From Mangrovibacterium lignilyticum (lineage in GTDB: Bacteria > Bacteroidota > Bacteroidia > Bacteroidales > Prolixibacteraceae): a stretch of 64,000 bases of DNA. This document shows positions 36,414 to 45,040 of the stretch, one piece after another (the stretch's first letter is position 1; the number at the start of each line of letters is the position of its first letter). Below the pieces are notes generated by a model. It was not told the DNA's origin, did not search any database, and saw nothing but the letters and a program-made list of their open reading frames with translations. The DNA lies in the NCBI RefSeq assembly GCF_010882175.1, contig NZ_WKLH01000001.1, positions 885,464-949,463 on the forward strand, given 5' to 3'. Both the position numbers and the translations under genes were made by a program.

Positions 36414-38450
36414 ATGGCTGATAATAAATCAAATAAAAACAAACAACGTCCCAACCTGGGCAATTTCAAAAACGGAGCTAAACCTCCAAAATTCAATCCA
36501 TACTGGATTTACGGGGTCGTGATTGTTTTATTTCTGGCAGTTCAATATTTCAGTTTCGGTGGTGGCCCCGTTAAAACCAACTGGAACGAAGTAAAGAACA
36601 CGATGCTGAAGGATCAGGACATTGCCAAACTAGTGGTTATCAACGAGAACGAAGCACAGATATACCTAAAAGACAGCAGCTATGAAAAATATGCTGACAA
36701 GCTGAACAAAGGATTCAATGCCCCTGCCAAAACAGGACCTCACTTCTATTTCGAAACCGGTCCGTCTGAGGCATTTGCTAAAAACCTGGAAGAAGCACAA
36801 TCTGACATTCCGGAAGCTAGCCGGATTGATCCGATCTACGAAACTGTTCACAACTATTTCAACGAAATACTAAGCTGGATCTTTCCTTTCCTATTAATTA
36901 TAGGTATTTGGTGGTGGATTTTCCGCCGCATGAGTAAAGGAACAGGTGGCGGCGGAGGTGCCGGCAATATATTCAGTGTTGGCAAATCGCAGGCAAAAGT
37001 GTTCGATAAAGACTCGCGTGTGAATACCTCGTTTAAAGATGTGGCCGGACTATCGGAGGCGAAACAGGAAGTTGAAGAAATTGTCGAGTTCCTGAAGAAC
37101 CCGTCGAAATACACCAAACTTGGTGGTAAAATCCCGAAAGGCGCCCTATTAGTTGGCCCTCCTGGAACCGGTAAAACCCTGCTTGCCAAAGCTGTTGCCG
37201 GTGAAGCCAATGTACCGTTCTTCTCCATGTCGGGTTCCGACTTTGTGGAAATGTTCGTCGGTGTTGGTGCATCACGTGTTCGCGACTTGTTTAAGCAAGC
37301 CAAGGAAAAATCACCATGTATTGTGTTTATCGATGAGATTGATGCCATTGGACGTGCCCGTGGTAAAAACCCAAACATGGGATCGAATGATGAACGTGAA
37401 AATACCTTGAACCAGCTGTTGACCGAAATGGATGGTTTCGATACAAACTCGGGAGTGATTATTTTGGCTGCAACAAACCGCGCCGATATTCTGGACCGTG
37501 CCTTAATGCGTGCCGGACGTTTCGACCGTCAGATCCATGTTGAACTGCCCGACCTGAACGAGCGTCGCGACATCTTTAAAGTACACCTGCGTCCACTGAA
37601 ATTGGATGAAGAAGTTCAGGCGAACTACCTGGCCAAACAAACCCCTGGATTCTCAGGTGCTGATATTGCCAATGTTTGTAACGAAGCCGCATTGATTGCT
37701 GCCCGAAACAACCACGATAAGGTAAACAAACAAGACTTTCTGGATGCAGTCGACCGGATTATCGGAGGACTGGAAAAGAAAAATAAAATTATCTCGAAAG
37801 AAGAGAAAAAACGCATTGCCTACCATGAAGCCGGACATGCCACGATTAGCTGGCTCCTGGAACATGCACACCCCTTGGTTAAGGTGACAATTGTACCTCG
37901 CGGAAAAGCTTTGGGCGCCGCCTGGTATCTGCCGGAAGAACGTTCCATTACCACCAAGGAGCAATTATTGGACGAAATGTGTTCAACCTTAGGTGGCCGT
38001 GCTGCCGAGCAATTAGCCTTTGGTAATATTTCATCAGGAGCGCAAAACGACCTGGAAAAAATAACCAAAACAGCTTACGCCATGATCAGCATCTATGGTA
38101 TGAGTGACAAAGTTGGTAATTTCAGTTATTATGACTCAACCGGCCAAAGCGATTTCGGGTTCACCAAACCCTATAGCGAGAAAACCGCTGAGCTCATTGA
38201 TGCGGAAGCAAAAGCAATGATCGACGAACAGTACAAACGAGCAATCAAAGTGTTGGCCGAAGCAAAAGAAGGACATCACCAGTTGGCTGAAAAGCTGCTG
38301 GAAAAAGAGGTTATCTTTGGTGAAGATCTCGAAGAAATCTTTGGAAAACGTCCATGGCAGAAAGATGAGCTCCCAGGCAACGGAAACACATCAGACACCA
38401 AAGCGTTGACCGACAAAGAAGATGATGTACAAGTAGAAAAACAATCTTAA
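36414..38450 (+). CDS. ftsH: ATP-dependent zinc metalloprotease FtsH
   Basis: Inner-membrane AAA+ protease. Two transmembrane helices (about 29-46 and 150-168) flank a periplasmic domain. Walker A is GPPGTGKT near 248, Walker B is [11 protein letters not shown], and the second region of homology is [17 protein letters not shown]. The zinc site is HEAGH at 471-475. The C-terminal tail (about 640-678) is acidic and low in complexity. 678 residues is normal for the phylum. Confidence 0.96.
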   Translation: MADNKSNKNKQRPNLGNFKNGAKPPKFNPYWIYGVVIVLFLAVQYFSFGGGPVKTNWNEVKNTMLKDQDIAKLVVINENEAQIYLKDSSYEKYADKLNKGFNAPAKTGPHFYFETGPSEAFAKNLEEAQSDIPEASRIDPIYETVHNYFNEILSWIFPFLLIIGIWWWIFRRMSKGTGGGGGAGNIFSVGKSQAKVFDKDSRVNTSFKDVAGLSEAKQEVEEIVEFLKNPSKYTKLGGKIPKGALLVGPPGTGKTLLAKAVAGEANVPFFSMSGSDFVEMFVGVGASRVRDLFKQAKEKSPCIVFIDEIDAIGRARGKNPNMGSNDERENTLNQLLTEMDGFDTNSGVIILAATNRADILDRALMRAGRFDRQIHVELPDLNERRDIFKVHLRPLKLDEEVQANYLAKQTPGFSGADIANVCNEAALIAARNNHDKVNKQDFLDAVDRIIGGLEKKNKIISKEEKKRIAYHEAGHATISWLLEHAHPLVKVTIVPRGKALGAAWYLPEERSITTKEQLLDEMCSTLGGRAAEQLAFGNISSGAQNDLEKITKTAYAMISIYGMSDKVGNFSYYDSTGQSDFGFTKPYSEKTAELIDAEAKAMIDEQYKRAIKVLAEAKEGHHQLAEKLLEKEVIFGEDLEEIFGKRPWQKDELPGNGNTSDTKALTDKEDDVQVEKQS

Positions 38451-38462
38451 CCAATCGATAGC

Positions 38463-39095
38463 ATGTCGTCCAGGGAAAATATTCTAAACCGACTGAAACA
38501 AGGCCGCCATAGTCGTCCCGAAGAATTCATTCCGGAACCAGACTTTGAATCTCCGATATATCATGAACCGAAGGGCAGCTTAGCCGATTGGTTTCAGGAA
38601 AATCTGGAATTAGTTGCGGGAAAAGTTTTCCGTCCGAAAAACCTGGACGAAGCCATTCAACTTATCGCCGGTTTTAAAGCCGAAGAAAAATGGGAGCATT
38701 TGTTTTGTGCAGATCCCATTCTTCAGAAAGCGCTAACCGGTCAGGTTGAGTTTGAGCAAAAAAGCGACGACTTCCTGAATTTGCAAGTTGGGATTACCCC
38801 TTGCGAATTTTTGGTTGCTCACCTCGGTTCGGTTATGATTAGCTCTGGTGGTGAGTCCGGGCGTCGCGTTCATGTGTTCCCGGAAACTCATATTGTCATT
38901 GCTCATCAACGTCAGCTTGTCAAGTTTTTAGATGATGCTATGGAAGCCATTCAGGCCAAATACCATGGCAACCTGCCAAGCTCGATTACAAATATTACCG
39001 GCCCAAGCCGGACCGCAGACATTGAGAAAACATTGGTCATGGGTATGCATGGTCCCAAGAAACTCATTGTTCTGCTCTGTGATGAACCATTTTAA
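38463..39095 (+). CDS. LUD-domain protein (LutC-like)
   Basis: 210 residues with the LUD fold signature GITPCEFLVAHLGSVMISSGGESGRRVHVFPETHIVIA (about 117-154) and NITGPSRTADIEKTLVMGMHGPK. LutC takes part in lactate oxidation, but here there is no lutA or lutB, and the gene sits 12 bp after ftsH, so the role is open. Confidence 0.85.
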   Translation: MSSRENILNRLKQGRHSRPEEFIPEPDFESPIYHEPKGSLADWFQENLELVAGKVFRPKNLDEAIQLIAGFKAEEKWEHLFCADPILQKALTGQVEFEQKSDDFLNLQVGITPCEFLVAHLGSVMISSGGESGRRVHVFPETHIVIAHQRQLVKFLDDAMEAIQAKYHGNLPSSITNITGPSRTADIEKTLVMGMHGPKKLIVLLCDEPF

Positions 39096-39104
39096 ATCTC
39101 CGCT

Positions 39105-39311
39105 ATGGAAAAGGATTTTGTGTTGGTTTTTAGTACGTCCGAAAATTTCAAGGCTGAAATAGCCAAAGAAATACTGACGGACAATGACATCAACTGTGTT
39201 GTTCTAAATCAACTGAATTCCGTTATTCCTTCAATCGGTGAAATTGAAATCTTTGTGCACAAAAATGATCTGGAGCTTGCTCTGGACATCCTCAAAAAGT
39301 TGAAAAATTGA
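39105..39311 (+). CDS. DUF2007-type small protein
   Basis: 68 residues with the ferredoxin-like pattern of DUF2007 (putative signal-transducing proteins): FVLVFSTSENFKAEIAKEILTDNDINCVVLNQ followed by GEIEIFVHKNDLELALDILKKL. It overlaps cdsA by 3 bp (TTGA). Confidence 0.75.
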   Translation: MEKDFVLVFSTSENFKAEIAKEILTDNDINCVVLNQLNSVIPSIGEIEIFVHKNDLELALDILKKLKN

Positions 39312-40123
39312 AAAACCTGCTCGTCCGGTCAATCACCGGAATTCTCTTTGTTGCTGTCATGCTCGCCTGTTTGTATTTTGGCGAATATTCTTTTGGTATT
39401 TTGTTCCTGGCGATCTTGCTGGGCATGCTCTACGAATTCTTCAATATTACCGGCTCGTTGAAATTTCAACCGCACCGGTTTATTGCTTCACTAACCGGAG
39501 GGCTCATGTTCATCCTGAGTTTTCTGATCGCTTCAGAACGGATCAATCCCTTGTGGTTTTTCAGTATTTTCCCTTTTATTCTGATCACTTTTGTAAACGA
39601 GCTGTTTGCCAATAAAAAACATTCCCTACAGAACATCGCAATCAGTCTTACGGCACTGATTTACGCTGCAGTTCCGATTAGTCTGAGCAATTACCTGGTT
39701 TTTTCCAAATTCCACGGAAACTATTCCCCCAAACTATTCCTGGCCCTCTTGGTTCTGATTTGGGTGTACGATTCAGCCGCCTATCTTTTCGGCGTTAGCT
39801 TCGGGAAACGTCGTTTATTCGAGCGTATTTCGCCCAAAAAATCATGGGAAGGAGCAATCGGCGGGACCATCACGGCAGTTGCCGTTTCCGCTCTTCTCTC
39901 CCGTTACATAACAGAAATTGACTTGGTTCACTGGCTGGTACTGGGATTCTTAATTGTAGTGGCTGCAACTTTAGGCGATTTAACCGAATCGATGATCAAA
40001 CGGCAATTTGGGGTGAAAGACAGCGGAACTATTTTCCCGGGGCATGGCGGTATTCTCGACCGTTTCGACTCGCTTCTGTTTGCGATCCCTGTGTTTGTAT
40101 GCTACCTTGAAGTCTTCATTTAA
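39308..40123 (+). CDS. cdsA: Phosphatidate cytidylyltransferase
   Basis: Makes CDP-diacylglycerol from phosphatidic acid and CTP at the inner membrane. 271 residues with about seven helices; the signature LTESMIKRQFGVKDSGTIFPGHGGILDRFDS is at about 228-258. The reading frame starts at TTG (39308-39310), overlapping the upstream stop, which points to translational coupling; the first in-frame ATG would remove the first helix. Its product feeds the pssA reaction encoded nearby. Confidence 0.93.
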   Translation: MKNLLVRSITGILFVAVMLACLYFGEYSFGILFLAILLGMLYEFFNITGSLKFQPHRFIASLTGGLMFILSFLIASERINPLWFFSIFPFILITFVNELFANKKHSLQNIAISLTALIYAAVPISLSNYLVFSKFHGNYSPKLFLALLVLIWVYDSAAYLFGVSFGKRRLFERISPKKSWEGAIGGTITAVAVSALLSRYITEIDLVHWLVLGFLIVVAATLGDLTESMIKRQFGVKDSGTIFPGHGGILDRFDSLLFAIPVFVCYLEVFI

Positions 40124-40165
40124 CTTCTTTTGAATGGTTTTCGAGTAAAGCAATGCAAATTTCTT

Positions 40166-40173
40166 TATTTTTG
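40166..40173 (+). promoter_or_regulatory. -7 element for psd-pssA (TATTTTTG)
   Basis: TATTTTTG matches TAnnTTTG and would start a transcript near 40180 with a leader of about 100 nt. Confidence 0.5.
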
Positions 40174-40281
40174 CAGCGCTTATTACGGAAAAGCTTGTTG
40201 GAATGCGAAATTGAAACATTCGGTCAACGGCGCGTAAAAGCATTTTTGACTAGTGATATTAATTAAGACATTCTTTTATAC

Positions 40282-40938
40282 ATGAAATTTCATCCGGCGG
40301 GACACAAAATCATTCGTAACACGATCGTCCTTTTAATCGCGTTTAACCTGATTGCCTGGCTCTTTATCAGTCATTCATTCTTTAGTAGTTTAATCAGCCT
40401 GGCCTCCTTTGTGGTATTGGTCCTTGTATTACAATTCTTTCGCTACCCTCAGCGAAAAGTGCAAACCAACCCCAAACACGTTATTTCACCGGCTGATGGT
40501 AAAGTTTGTGTCATTGAGGAAACCGAAGAAAAGCTCTACCTGAAACGTAAATGTCTGAAGGTTTCCATTTTTATGTCGCCCTTAAACGTACACATCAACT
40601 GGGTACCCGTTCCCGGGAAAGTTACTTTTTCGATGCATAAAGAAGGTGAGTTTTATGCTGCCTTTAAAGATAAATCGGCTGATGAAAATGAGCGTTTCTG
40701 TACTGCTTTTCAATTAGCCGACGGACGCGAAATTATGGCCAACCAAGTTGCCGGAGCTATGGCCCGCCGCATTCTGAACTTCCTGAAAGCAGGACAAACA
40801 GTTACCCAGGACATGGAAATGGGCTTCATCCGTTTTGGTTCACGGGTCGATTTGTACCTGCCACTGGACACCAAACTGACTGTAAAACTGGGTGACAAAG
40901 TAACCGGATCACAAACAATTATTGGAGAATTAAGCTGA
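40282..40938 (+). CDS. psd: Phosphatidylserine decarboxylase proenzyme
   Basis: Converts phosphatidylserine to phosphatidylethanolamine. 218 residues of the short Psd class. N-terminal helices (about 14-55) anchor it; the self-cleavage site is GFIRFGSRVDLYLP, with cleavage between Gly186 and Ser187 producing the pyruvoyl group. It overlaps pssA by one base (TGATG), so successive enzymes are made together. Confidence 0.94.
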   Translation: MKFHPAGHKIIRNTIVLLIAFNLIAWLFISHSFFSSLISLASFVVLVLVLQFFRYPQRKVQTNPKHVISPADGKVCVIEETEEKLYLKRKCLKVSIFMSPLNVHINWVPVPGKVTFSMHKEGEFYAAFKDKSADENERFCTAFQLADGREIMANQVAGAMARRILNFLKAGQTVTQDMEMGFIRFGSRVDLYLPLDTKLTVKLGDKVTGSQTIIGELS

Positions 40939-41684
40939 TGAGAACGATCAAAGAATTCTTTTTCTGGGTTCCAAATTTCATTACATCATTGAACCTGGCA
41001 GCCGGTTGTTTGGCTGTCTTTTTAGGTATTCAAGGCTATATTGGCATAGCGGCATTACTGATCGCTGCAGCGTCAGTTTTCGACTTTATGGACGGCATGG
41101 CAGCGCGCTTGCTGAACTCCTACTCGGAGGTTGGCAAACAAATGGATTCGCTGGCCGACCTGGTTTCCTTTGGTGTAGCTCCCGGAGCGATTTTGGTGAC
41201 CATGCTCCAACTGGCGATGTTCAACGAAGTAAGACCTTTATTGGAGATTGATGCAAGCTGGATGGAATGGATTTTCCTGTTATCAGCCCTTTTGGTTCCG
41301 ATTGCCGGAGCATTTCGCCTGGCCAAGTTCAACCTGGATACCCGACAAACCGAAAATTTTCTCGGTCTGCCAATCCCGGCAAACGCGTTGTTTTACGCAT
41401 CACTGGCAGTTGTTGTGGCCTGGGGAAGCAAACCAGCCATTGAATATGTCATCCTGAATCGGTTCAACCTGTTGACCTGCATCGCCATTATTTCGGCGTT
41501 GATGATCTCGGAAGTACCGATGTTTTCGCTGAAGTTTAAAAGCCTGAAGTGGAAAGGCAACGAGATTCGTTTGTCATTCCTTGTTTTATGCATTGTGCTT
41601 TTTGCAGCCCTCAACATCTATGGTTTACCGCTCATCATGCTGAGCTACATCGCCATTTCGCTGGTACAAAAAGTGATGGCTTAA
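40938..41684 (+). CDS. pssA: CDP-diacylglycerol-serine O-phosphatidyltransferase
   Basis: Condenses CDP-diacylglycerol with serine. 248 residues with about six to eight helices; the CDP-alcohol phosphotransferase motif DGMAARLLNSYSEVGKQMDSLAD (D-G-x2-A-R-x8-G-x3-D-x3-D) is at about 52-74. Followed by a terminator. Confidence 0.94.
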   Translation: MRTIKEFFFWVPNFITSLNLAAGCLAVFLGIQGYIGIAALLIAAASVFDFMDGMAARLLNSYSEVGKQMDSLADLVSFGVAPGAILVTMLQLAMFNEVRPLLEIDASWMEWIFLLSALLVPIAGAFRLAKFNLDTRQTENFLGLPIPANALFYASLAVVVAWGSKPAIEYVILNRFNLLTCIAIISALMISEVPMFSLKFKSLKWKGNEIRLSFLVLCIVLFAALNIYGLPLIMLSYIAISLVQKVMA

Positions 41685-41731
41685 GGGCTACCCGCAAATA
41701 CGTCTTTACAAACAAATTTCAATTGATATCG

Positions 41732-41757
41732 AACGGCCCCGAACAGGGGTCGTTTTT
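41732..41757 (+). terminator. pssA terminator
   Basis: AACGGCCCC (41732-41740) pairs with GGGGTCGTT (41746-41754) with one G-U; T's follow. Confidence 0.75.
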
Positions 41758-41956
41758 GTTTTCGATGGGCTTGCTTTATCAAATCCGGCGGAGTCGCATA
41801 TTATTACCGGGAATTCCTATAGCCATACGATGCATGGAGCAGTCTCCACGGGTCAATCAAAAAAAAATGAAGGTCATGCAGGTCGATCCATAACCGGTTC
41901 GTTTCATTCAGCCCGAACGATAATTATGGTTCAATTGTCAGTGGTTAAAAGTGTCA

Positions 41957-41970
41957 AATTTTAAGGGGAC
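41957..41970 (+). repeat. Left arm of 14-bp inverted repeat flanking the HU-like gene
   Basis: AATTTTAAGGGGAC, the exact reverse complement of 42483-42496. Flanking bases also look weakly alike on both sides (GTG.TC outside, GCC inside). Confidence 0.7.
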
Positions 41971-41984
41971 ATTCGCCACGAACA

Positions 41985-42046
41985 AAAACCACGTGTGGTT
42001 TTGGGTAAAACTACGTGTGGTTTTGTGAAAAAGCACACGTGGTTTT
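41985..42046. repeat. Three ACGTGTGG/CACGTGG-TTTT repeats downstream of the HU-like gene
   Basis: The first copy, 41985-42002, is a near-palindrome (AAAACCAC..GTGGTTTT). Further copies are at 42013-42024 (ACGTGTGGTTTT) and 42035-42046 (ACACGTGGTTTT). The copies can pair with each other, so on the minus strand they may form the 3' hairpin of the HU-like transcript. Confidence 0.6.
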
Positions 42047-42054
42047 CTGAAGAG

Positions 42055-42438
42055 CTAGTTTTTATTGAATTCTGCGTTTTTCATCGCATCCAAAATCCGT
42101 TTTCCGGGACGATAATTTACACTCACTTTCTTAATGGTGTAAAGGTCGACATCGTCCAGCCTTTCCTCCGCATTACTGCTAATGGAGGGATACAGACTAC
42201 CGAGCTTTTCAAACCTGACAATCCGGCTTTGGGACAACTTGTCCTGGATTACGTTTTCCAATGCGATGATAACGCCACGGATATCCGCTTCCGAGAGAGC
42301 ACTGAACCGTTCAATTTCCTTGACCAGTTCATCAACAGTTACTTCTTTTCCATACACAATTTGTGCATAAAACTTCTTTTCGCCTCCACCGAGAATACCG
42401 GGTTGGCCTTTTTCTACAACTTTATAATCTATTGACAT
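42055..42438 (-). CDS. HU-related DNA-binding protein
   Basis: 127 residues from MSIDYKVVEKGQPG. The pattern (short N-terminal strand, helix-rich dimer region VDELVKEIERFSALSEADIRGVIIALENVI, then FEKLGSLYPSISS and VSVNYRPGKRILDA) fits the Bacteroidota HU-related histone-like family (TIGR01201 type). It binds DNA without strong sequence preference by family. I start at 42438; the longer frame adds 22 unlikely residues. The gene is bracketed by a 14-bp inverted repeat and has its own repeats downstream, so it could be cargo of a small decayed element. Confidence 0.8.
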   Translation of the reverse strand: MSIDYKVVEKGQPGILGGGEKKFYAQIVYGKEVTVDELVKEIERFSALSEADIRGVIIALENVIQDKLSQSRIVRFEKLGSLYPSISSNAEERLDDVDLYTIKKVSVNYRPGKRILDAMKNAEFNKN

Positions 42439-42482
42439 AGCGATAATTTTTAAACATTTCCAAATGCAATAAACAAGGCTAA

Positions 42483-42496
42483 GTCCCCTTAAAATT
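42483..42496 (-). repeat. Right arm of 14-bp inverted repeat
   Basis: GTCCCCTTAAAATT on the plus strand, complementary to 41957-41970. It lies 45-58 bp upstream of the HU-like start codon. Confidence 0.7.
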
Positions 42497-43111
42497 CCGA
42501 TCACATTTCAAGAGCATAAGTTGATCAAATACCGGCAGTCGAAAAGTCTTACATCACATTCGTAATCAGCCTGGCTCTCTGTCAAATTGAAGTTGGTCCC
42601 CGTGGAACGTACAATTTCAACCCGCTTAAAACAAGCCACAAAGTAATTCAATCGTATAGCCATAAACAATGCTACTAAACATCACATAATTTTTCAACAA
42701 ACATTGACTTTAAGTTCCCAATGACAGGGATTTCGTTCGTGAAGCCATCTTGCTACTTTTGCCGCAGATCGGATCAATTCAACTTCATCCAAAGACACAA
42801 AATAACACTGACTGTTAGCAACTTAAGACAAACGGGGATGAATGTCAACAACGAAACAGCCCGCTAACGGAGTCGCTCAACCACAGAAGAACAAGTCGTC
42901 TGACTTTACGTAAACAGCCATACGCATTTCTAATAATGCCGACAGAAAACGAGGATGAAAACCCAAAGTCAAACCAGACCCTCAAGTCGGGCCAAAGCGG
43001 GCCGGCCCCCCACCGTTACTATGCGGTTTTCCTTGAACCGAATCACCCTGAATCATGCAAGGCGAGTCTGCCGAAAATCGAAAGAGTAAGCCTAACACAA
43101 CTGTCTCGAAC
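42497..43111. other. Gene-poor 615-bp region with a long outer-membrane-protein leader
   Basis: No recognisable gene. From the promoter at 42754 to the ATG at 43112 is about 345 nt of leader. It includes GGGCCGGCCC, a 10-bp palindrome inside an unusually G+C-rich patch (42980-43020), and a short frame (42936-43115) overlapping the next ATG that I do not accept as a gene. Confidence 0.4.
42754..42761 (+). promoter_or_regulatory. Candidate promoter of the beta-barrel gene (TACTTTTG)
   Basis: TACTTTTG matches TAnnTTTG, with TTTCG (42731-42735) 18 bp upstream, similar to the arrangement before coaD. Confidence 0.45.
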
Positions 43112-43708
43112 ATGAAAAAAGTTATTTTGGTGCTGGCCGTTGTTTTAATCTGCGCCACTGCTGACGGACAACGCATCGGGCTTAAAGCCGGTGTTAACTT
43201 TGCCAATGCAAACTTCGAAGTCATGGACCTGAATGTTTCGCTCAGCTCGCGAACCGGTGTCCTTTTTGGCGTTGTCAGTGAATTTCAACTGTATGACTTT
43301 CTGTACCTGCAACCTGCACTGCTCTTCGCTCAAAAAGGATACGATGCTGAATTTGAGGGCATGAGCGGATTCGATCACTTCAATTACCTCGATTTACCGA
43401 TTAACTTCCTTGTCAAGGCTGACTTACAAGGTCCGAAATTGCTCCTGTACACCGGCCCAACGATCAGTTACGGGCTGAATGGTAAAACAGAATTCGAGAA
43501 CGATCGTGAAGATATTCAATTTGGAAGCGGTGACGACAAGTATGACCGTTTCGCTTTGGGATGGAATGTCGGCGGCGGACTTGAGTTCTTAAATCTCCAG
43601 CTAACCGGTGAATACACTTTTGGCCTTTCCGATATCACGCACCTTGGCGACGTGAGTTTAAAGCACAAAGCTTTCTCCATCTCACTAGCTTATTTCTTTG
43701 GCAATTAG
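43112..43708 (+). CDS. Outer-membrane beta-barrel protein (porin family)
   Basis: 198 residues with a signal peptide (MKKVILVLAVVLICATADGQ) and alternating amphipathic strands (RIGLKAGVNFANANF, LYLQPALLFAQKGYDAEF, GWNVGGGLEFLNLQLTGEYTFGLSDI) ending in a strand with terminal aromatics (ISLAYFFGN), as in the OMP_b-brl_2 family. Probably an eight-stranded barrel. I start at the ATG of the signal peptide; the frame is open 19 codons further upstream. Function unknown. Confidence 0.82.
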   Translation: MKKVILVLAVVLICATADGQRIGLKAGVNFANANFEVMDLNVSLSSRTGVLFGVVSEFQLYDFLYLQPALLFAQKGYDAEFEGMSGFDHFNYLDLPINFLVKADLQGPKLLLYTGPTISYGLNGKTEFENDREDIQFGSGDDKYDRFALGWNVGGGLEFLNLQLTGEYTFGLSDITHLGDVSLKHKAFSISLAYFFGN

Positions 43709-43724
43709 CACTGCCGCCTAAAAC

Positions 43725-43760
43725 AAAGAGAGGCTACCCTCAACCCGGATAGCCTCTCTT
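43725..43760. terminator. Terminator between the beta-barrel gene and the cyd operon
   Basis: AAGAGAGGCTA (43725-43735) pairs perfectly with TAGCCTCTCTT (43750-43760) around a 14-nt loop. On the minus strand it ends in TTTGTTTT, so it closes the cyd transcript and probably also serves the convergent gene. Confidence 0.8.
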
Positions 43761-43765
43761 GTGAT

Positions 43766-43897
43766 TTATTCTTCGTATTTCTTTTTAACGTGTTCAAACT
43801 TGTCGTTGTATTTCTTCACGACGTACTGGACCAGGAAAAGCGAAACTGCAATCAGCACCGGCCAGGTTAAAAACAGGAATATCGATTTCCAATACAT
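43766..43897 (-). CDS. Small single-pass protein behind cydB (CydX-like)
   Basis: A 43-residue frame, MYWKSIFLFLTWPVLIAVS... ending ...KFEHVKKKYEE, with one transmembrane helix (about 4-24) and a charged lysine/glutamate tail. It starts 12 bp after the cydB stop on the same strand and just before the operon terminator, the position of CydX/CbdX subunits that stabilise cytochrome bd oxidases elsewhere. The sequence is not obviously homologous to E. coli CydX, so the role rests on position, size and topology. Confidence 0.65.
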   Translation of the reverse strand: MYWKSIFLFLTWPVLIAVSLFLVQYVVKKYNDKFEHVKKKYEE

Positions 43898-43909
43898 GGG
43901 CAATTGTTT

Positions 43910-45040
43910 TTAATATGAATGTGAATCTTCGCCAATCTCGTCGGCATCAATTTTCTTGTTGTTCATGGCTTTCCAAACCCAAACGATGTAGGCTAAGACG
44001 AACGGCACGAACAGCGAAACATAGCTCATCGCAGTCAAGGTGAAATGGCTGGAGGAAGCATTTTGGATGGTCAGCGACGACTGCAGATCGAAGCTTGACG
44101 GGTAGAAGGCTGTGTTGTTGAAACCGGCAACCAGGAACAACATCCAAACGACCAGTACCGTTCCGCCGCCGGCAAACCAAATACCGCCCTGGCTGGCTTT
44201 AAACAAGCTCGAAGCAATTCCCCAAAGTACTCCAACCACACCAACAAGCAAAATCAGTGTTACCACAGGCATTGCCAACAGGTTGTGCAGGTATTTGTAG
44301 CTTTCCATGCTTACTGTTCCGGTTGCCGCATCGACTGCAAAACCATCCTGAAACAGCAAGGCTATCAGGAAATAAAGGAAGAACACCAGGAACGGAACGG
44401 CGTTGTAAAGCACTTGTTTTTTACTGCGTTCGTAGACGTTGGCATCGTCAACCGAATTGATGAAGTACAAGGCACCAAGCACACGGGCCAAAAAGAAAAC
44501 AGCCAATCCCAGCGCTACATTGTGAAAGGTCAGCACTGCTTCCAAACCGCGGAATGGCGTTTCCCATTGCACATTGTTCATGTCGTTCAGACTAAACATG
44601 GCGCCATTGAAAAAGGTACCAACAGCCGTTCCGACCAAAATGGTTCCGAAAGCACCATTCAGAATCAGGAAGATTTCGTAAGTACGGGCTCCCAACAGGT
44701 TGGCCGGCTTCTTCCGGTATTCGTACGACACGGCCTGAATGACAAAGAAAAACAGGATCGCCATCCAAACCCAGTAGGCACCACCAAACGATGTGGCGTA
44801 AAACAACGGGAACGATGCGAAAAATGCACCACCAAAAGTCACCAGCGTGGTGAAGGTGAACTCCCATTTCCGCCCCAAGGTGTTCACCAGAAGCGAACGT
44901 TCAGTATCGGTTTTACCGATCGAATAGATCAATGTCTGACCGCCCTGCACGAAGGTCAGGAACACAAACAAAGCACCCAGCAGGGAAACAATCACCCACC
45001 AGTATTGCTGTAACGCTAAATGTGATAAACTTTCAAACAT
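43910..45040 (-). CDS. cydB: Cytochrome bd quinol oxidase subunit II
   Basis: 376 residues, about eight or nine transmembrane helices. YWWVIVSLLGALFVFLTFVQGGQTLIYSIG at the start and the WEFTFTTLVTFGGAFFASFP segment fit CydB. It pairs with CydA in the quinol:oxygen oxidoreductase used at low oxygen. Its start overlaps the cydA stop by one base. Confidence 0.94.
   Translation of the reverse strand: MFESLSHLALQQYWWVIVSLLGALFVFLTFVQGGQTLIYSIGKTDTERSLLVNTLGRKWEFTFTTLVTFGGAFFASFPLFYATSFGGAYWVWMAILFFFVIQAVSYEYRKKPANLLGARTYEIFLILNGAFGTILVGTAVGTFFNGAMFSLNDMNNVQWETPFRGLEAVLTFHNVALGLAVFFLARVLGALYFINSVDDANVYERSKKQVLYNAVPFLVFFLYFLIALLFQDGFAVDAATGTVSMESYKYLHNLLAMPVVTLILLVGVVGVLWGIASSLFKASQGGIWFAGGGTVLVVWMLFLVAGFNNTAFYPSSFDLQSSLTIQNASSSHFTLTAMSYVSLFVPFVLAYIVWVWKAMNNKKIDADEIGEDSHSY

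Noticed and set aside
42936-43115. 59-codon frame ending in ATGA overlap with the beta-barrel gene
   Set aside because: Low-complexity, Pro/Ser-rich, no recognisable family, and located in a G+C-rich leader where open frames are easily found by chance.
44285-45013. 242-residue frame antisense to cydB
   Set aside because: Composition typical of a shadow frame (Gln/His/Arg-rich) and completely covered by a well-supported gene.
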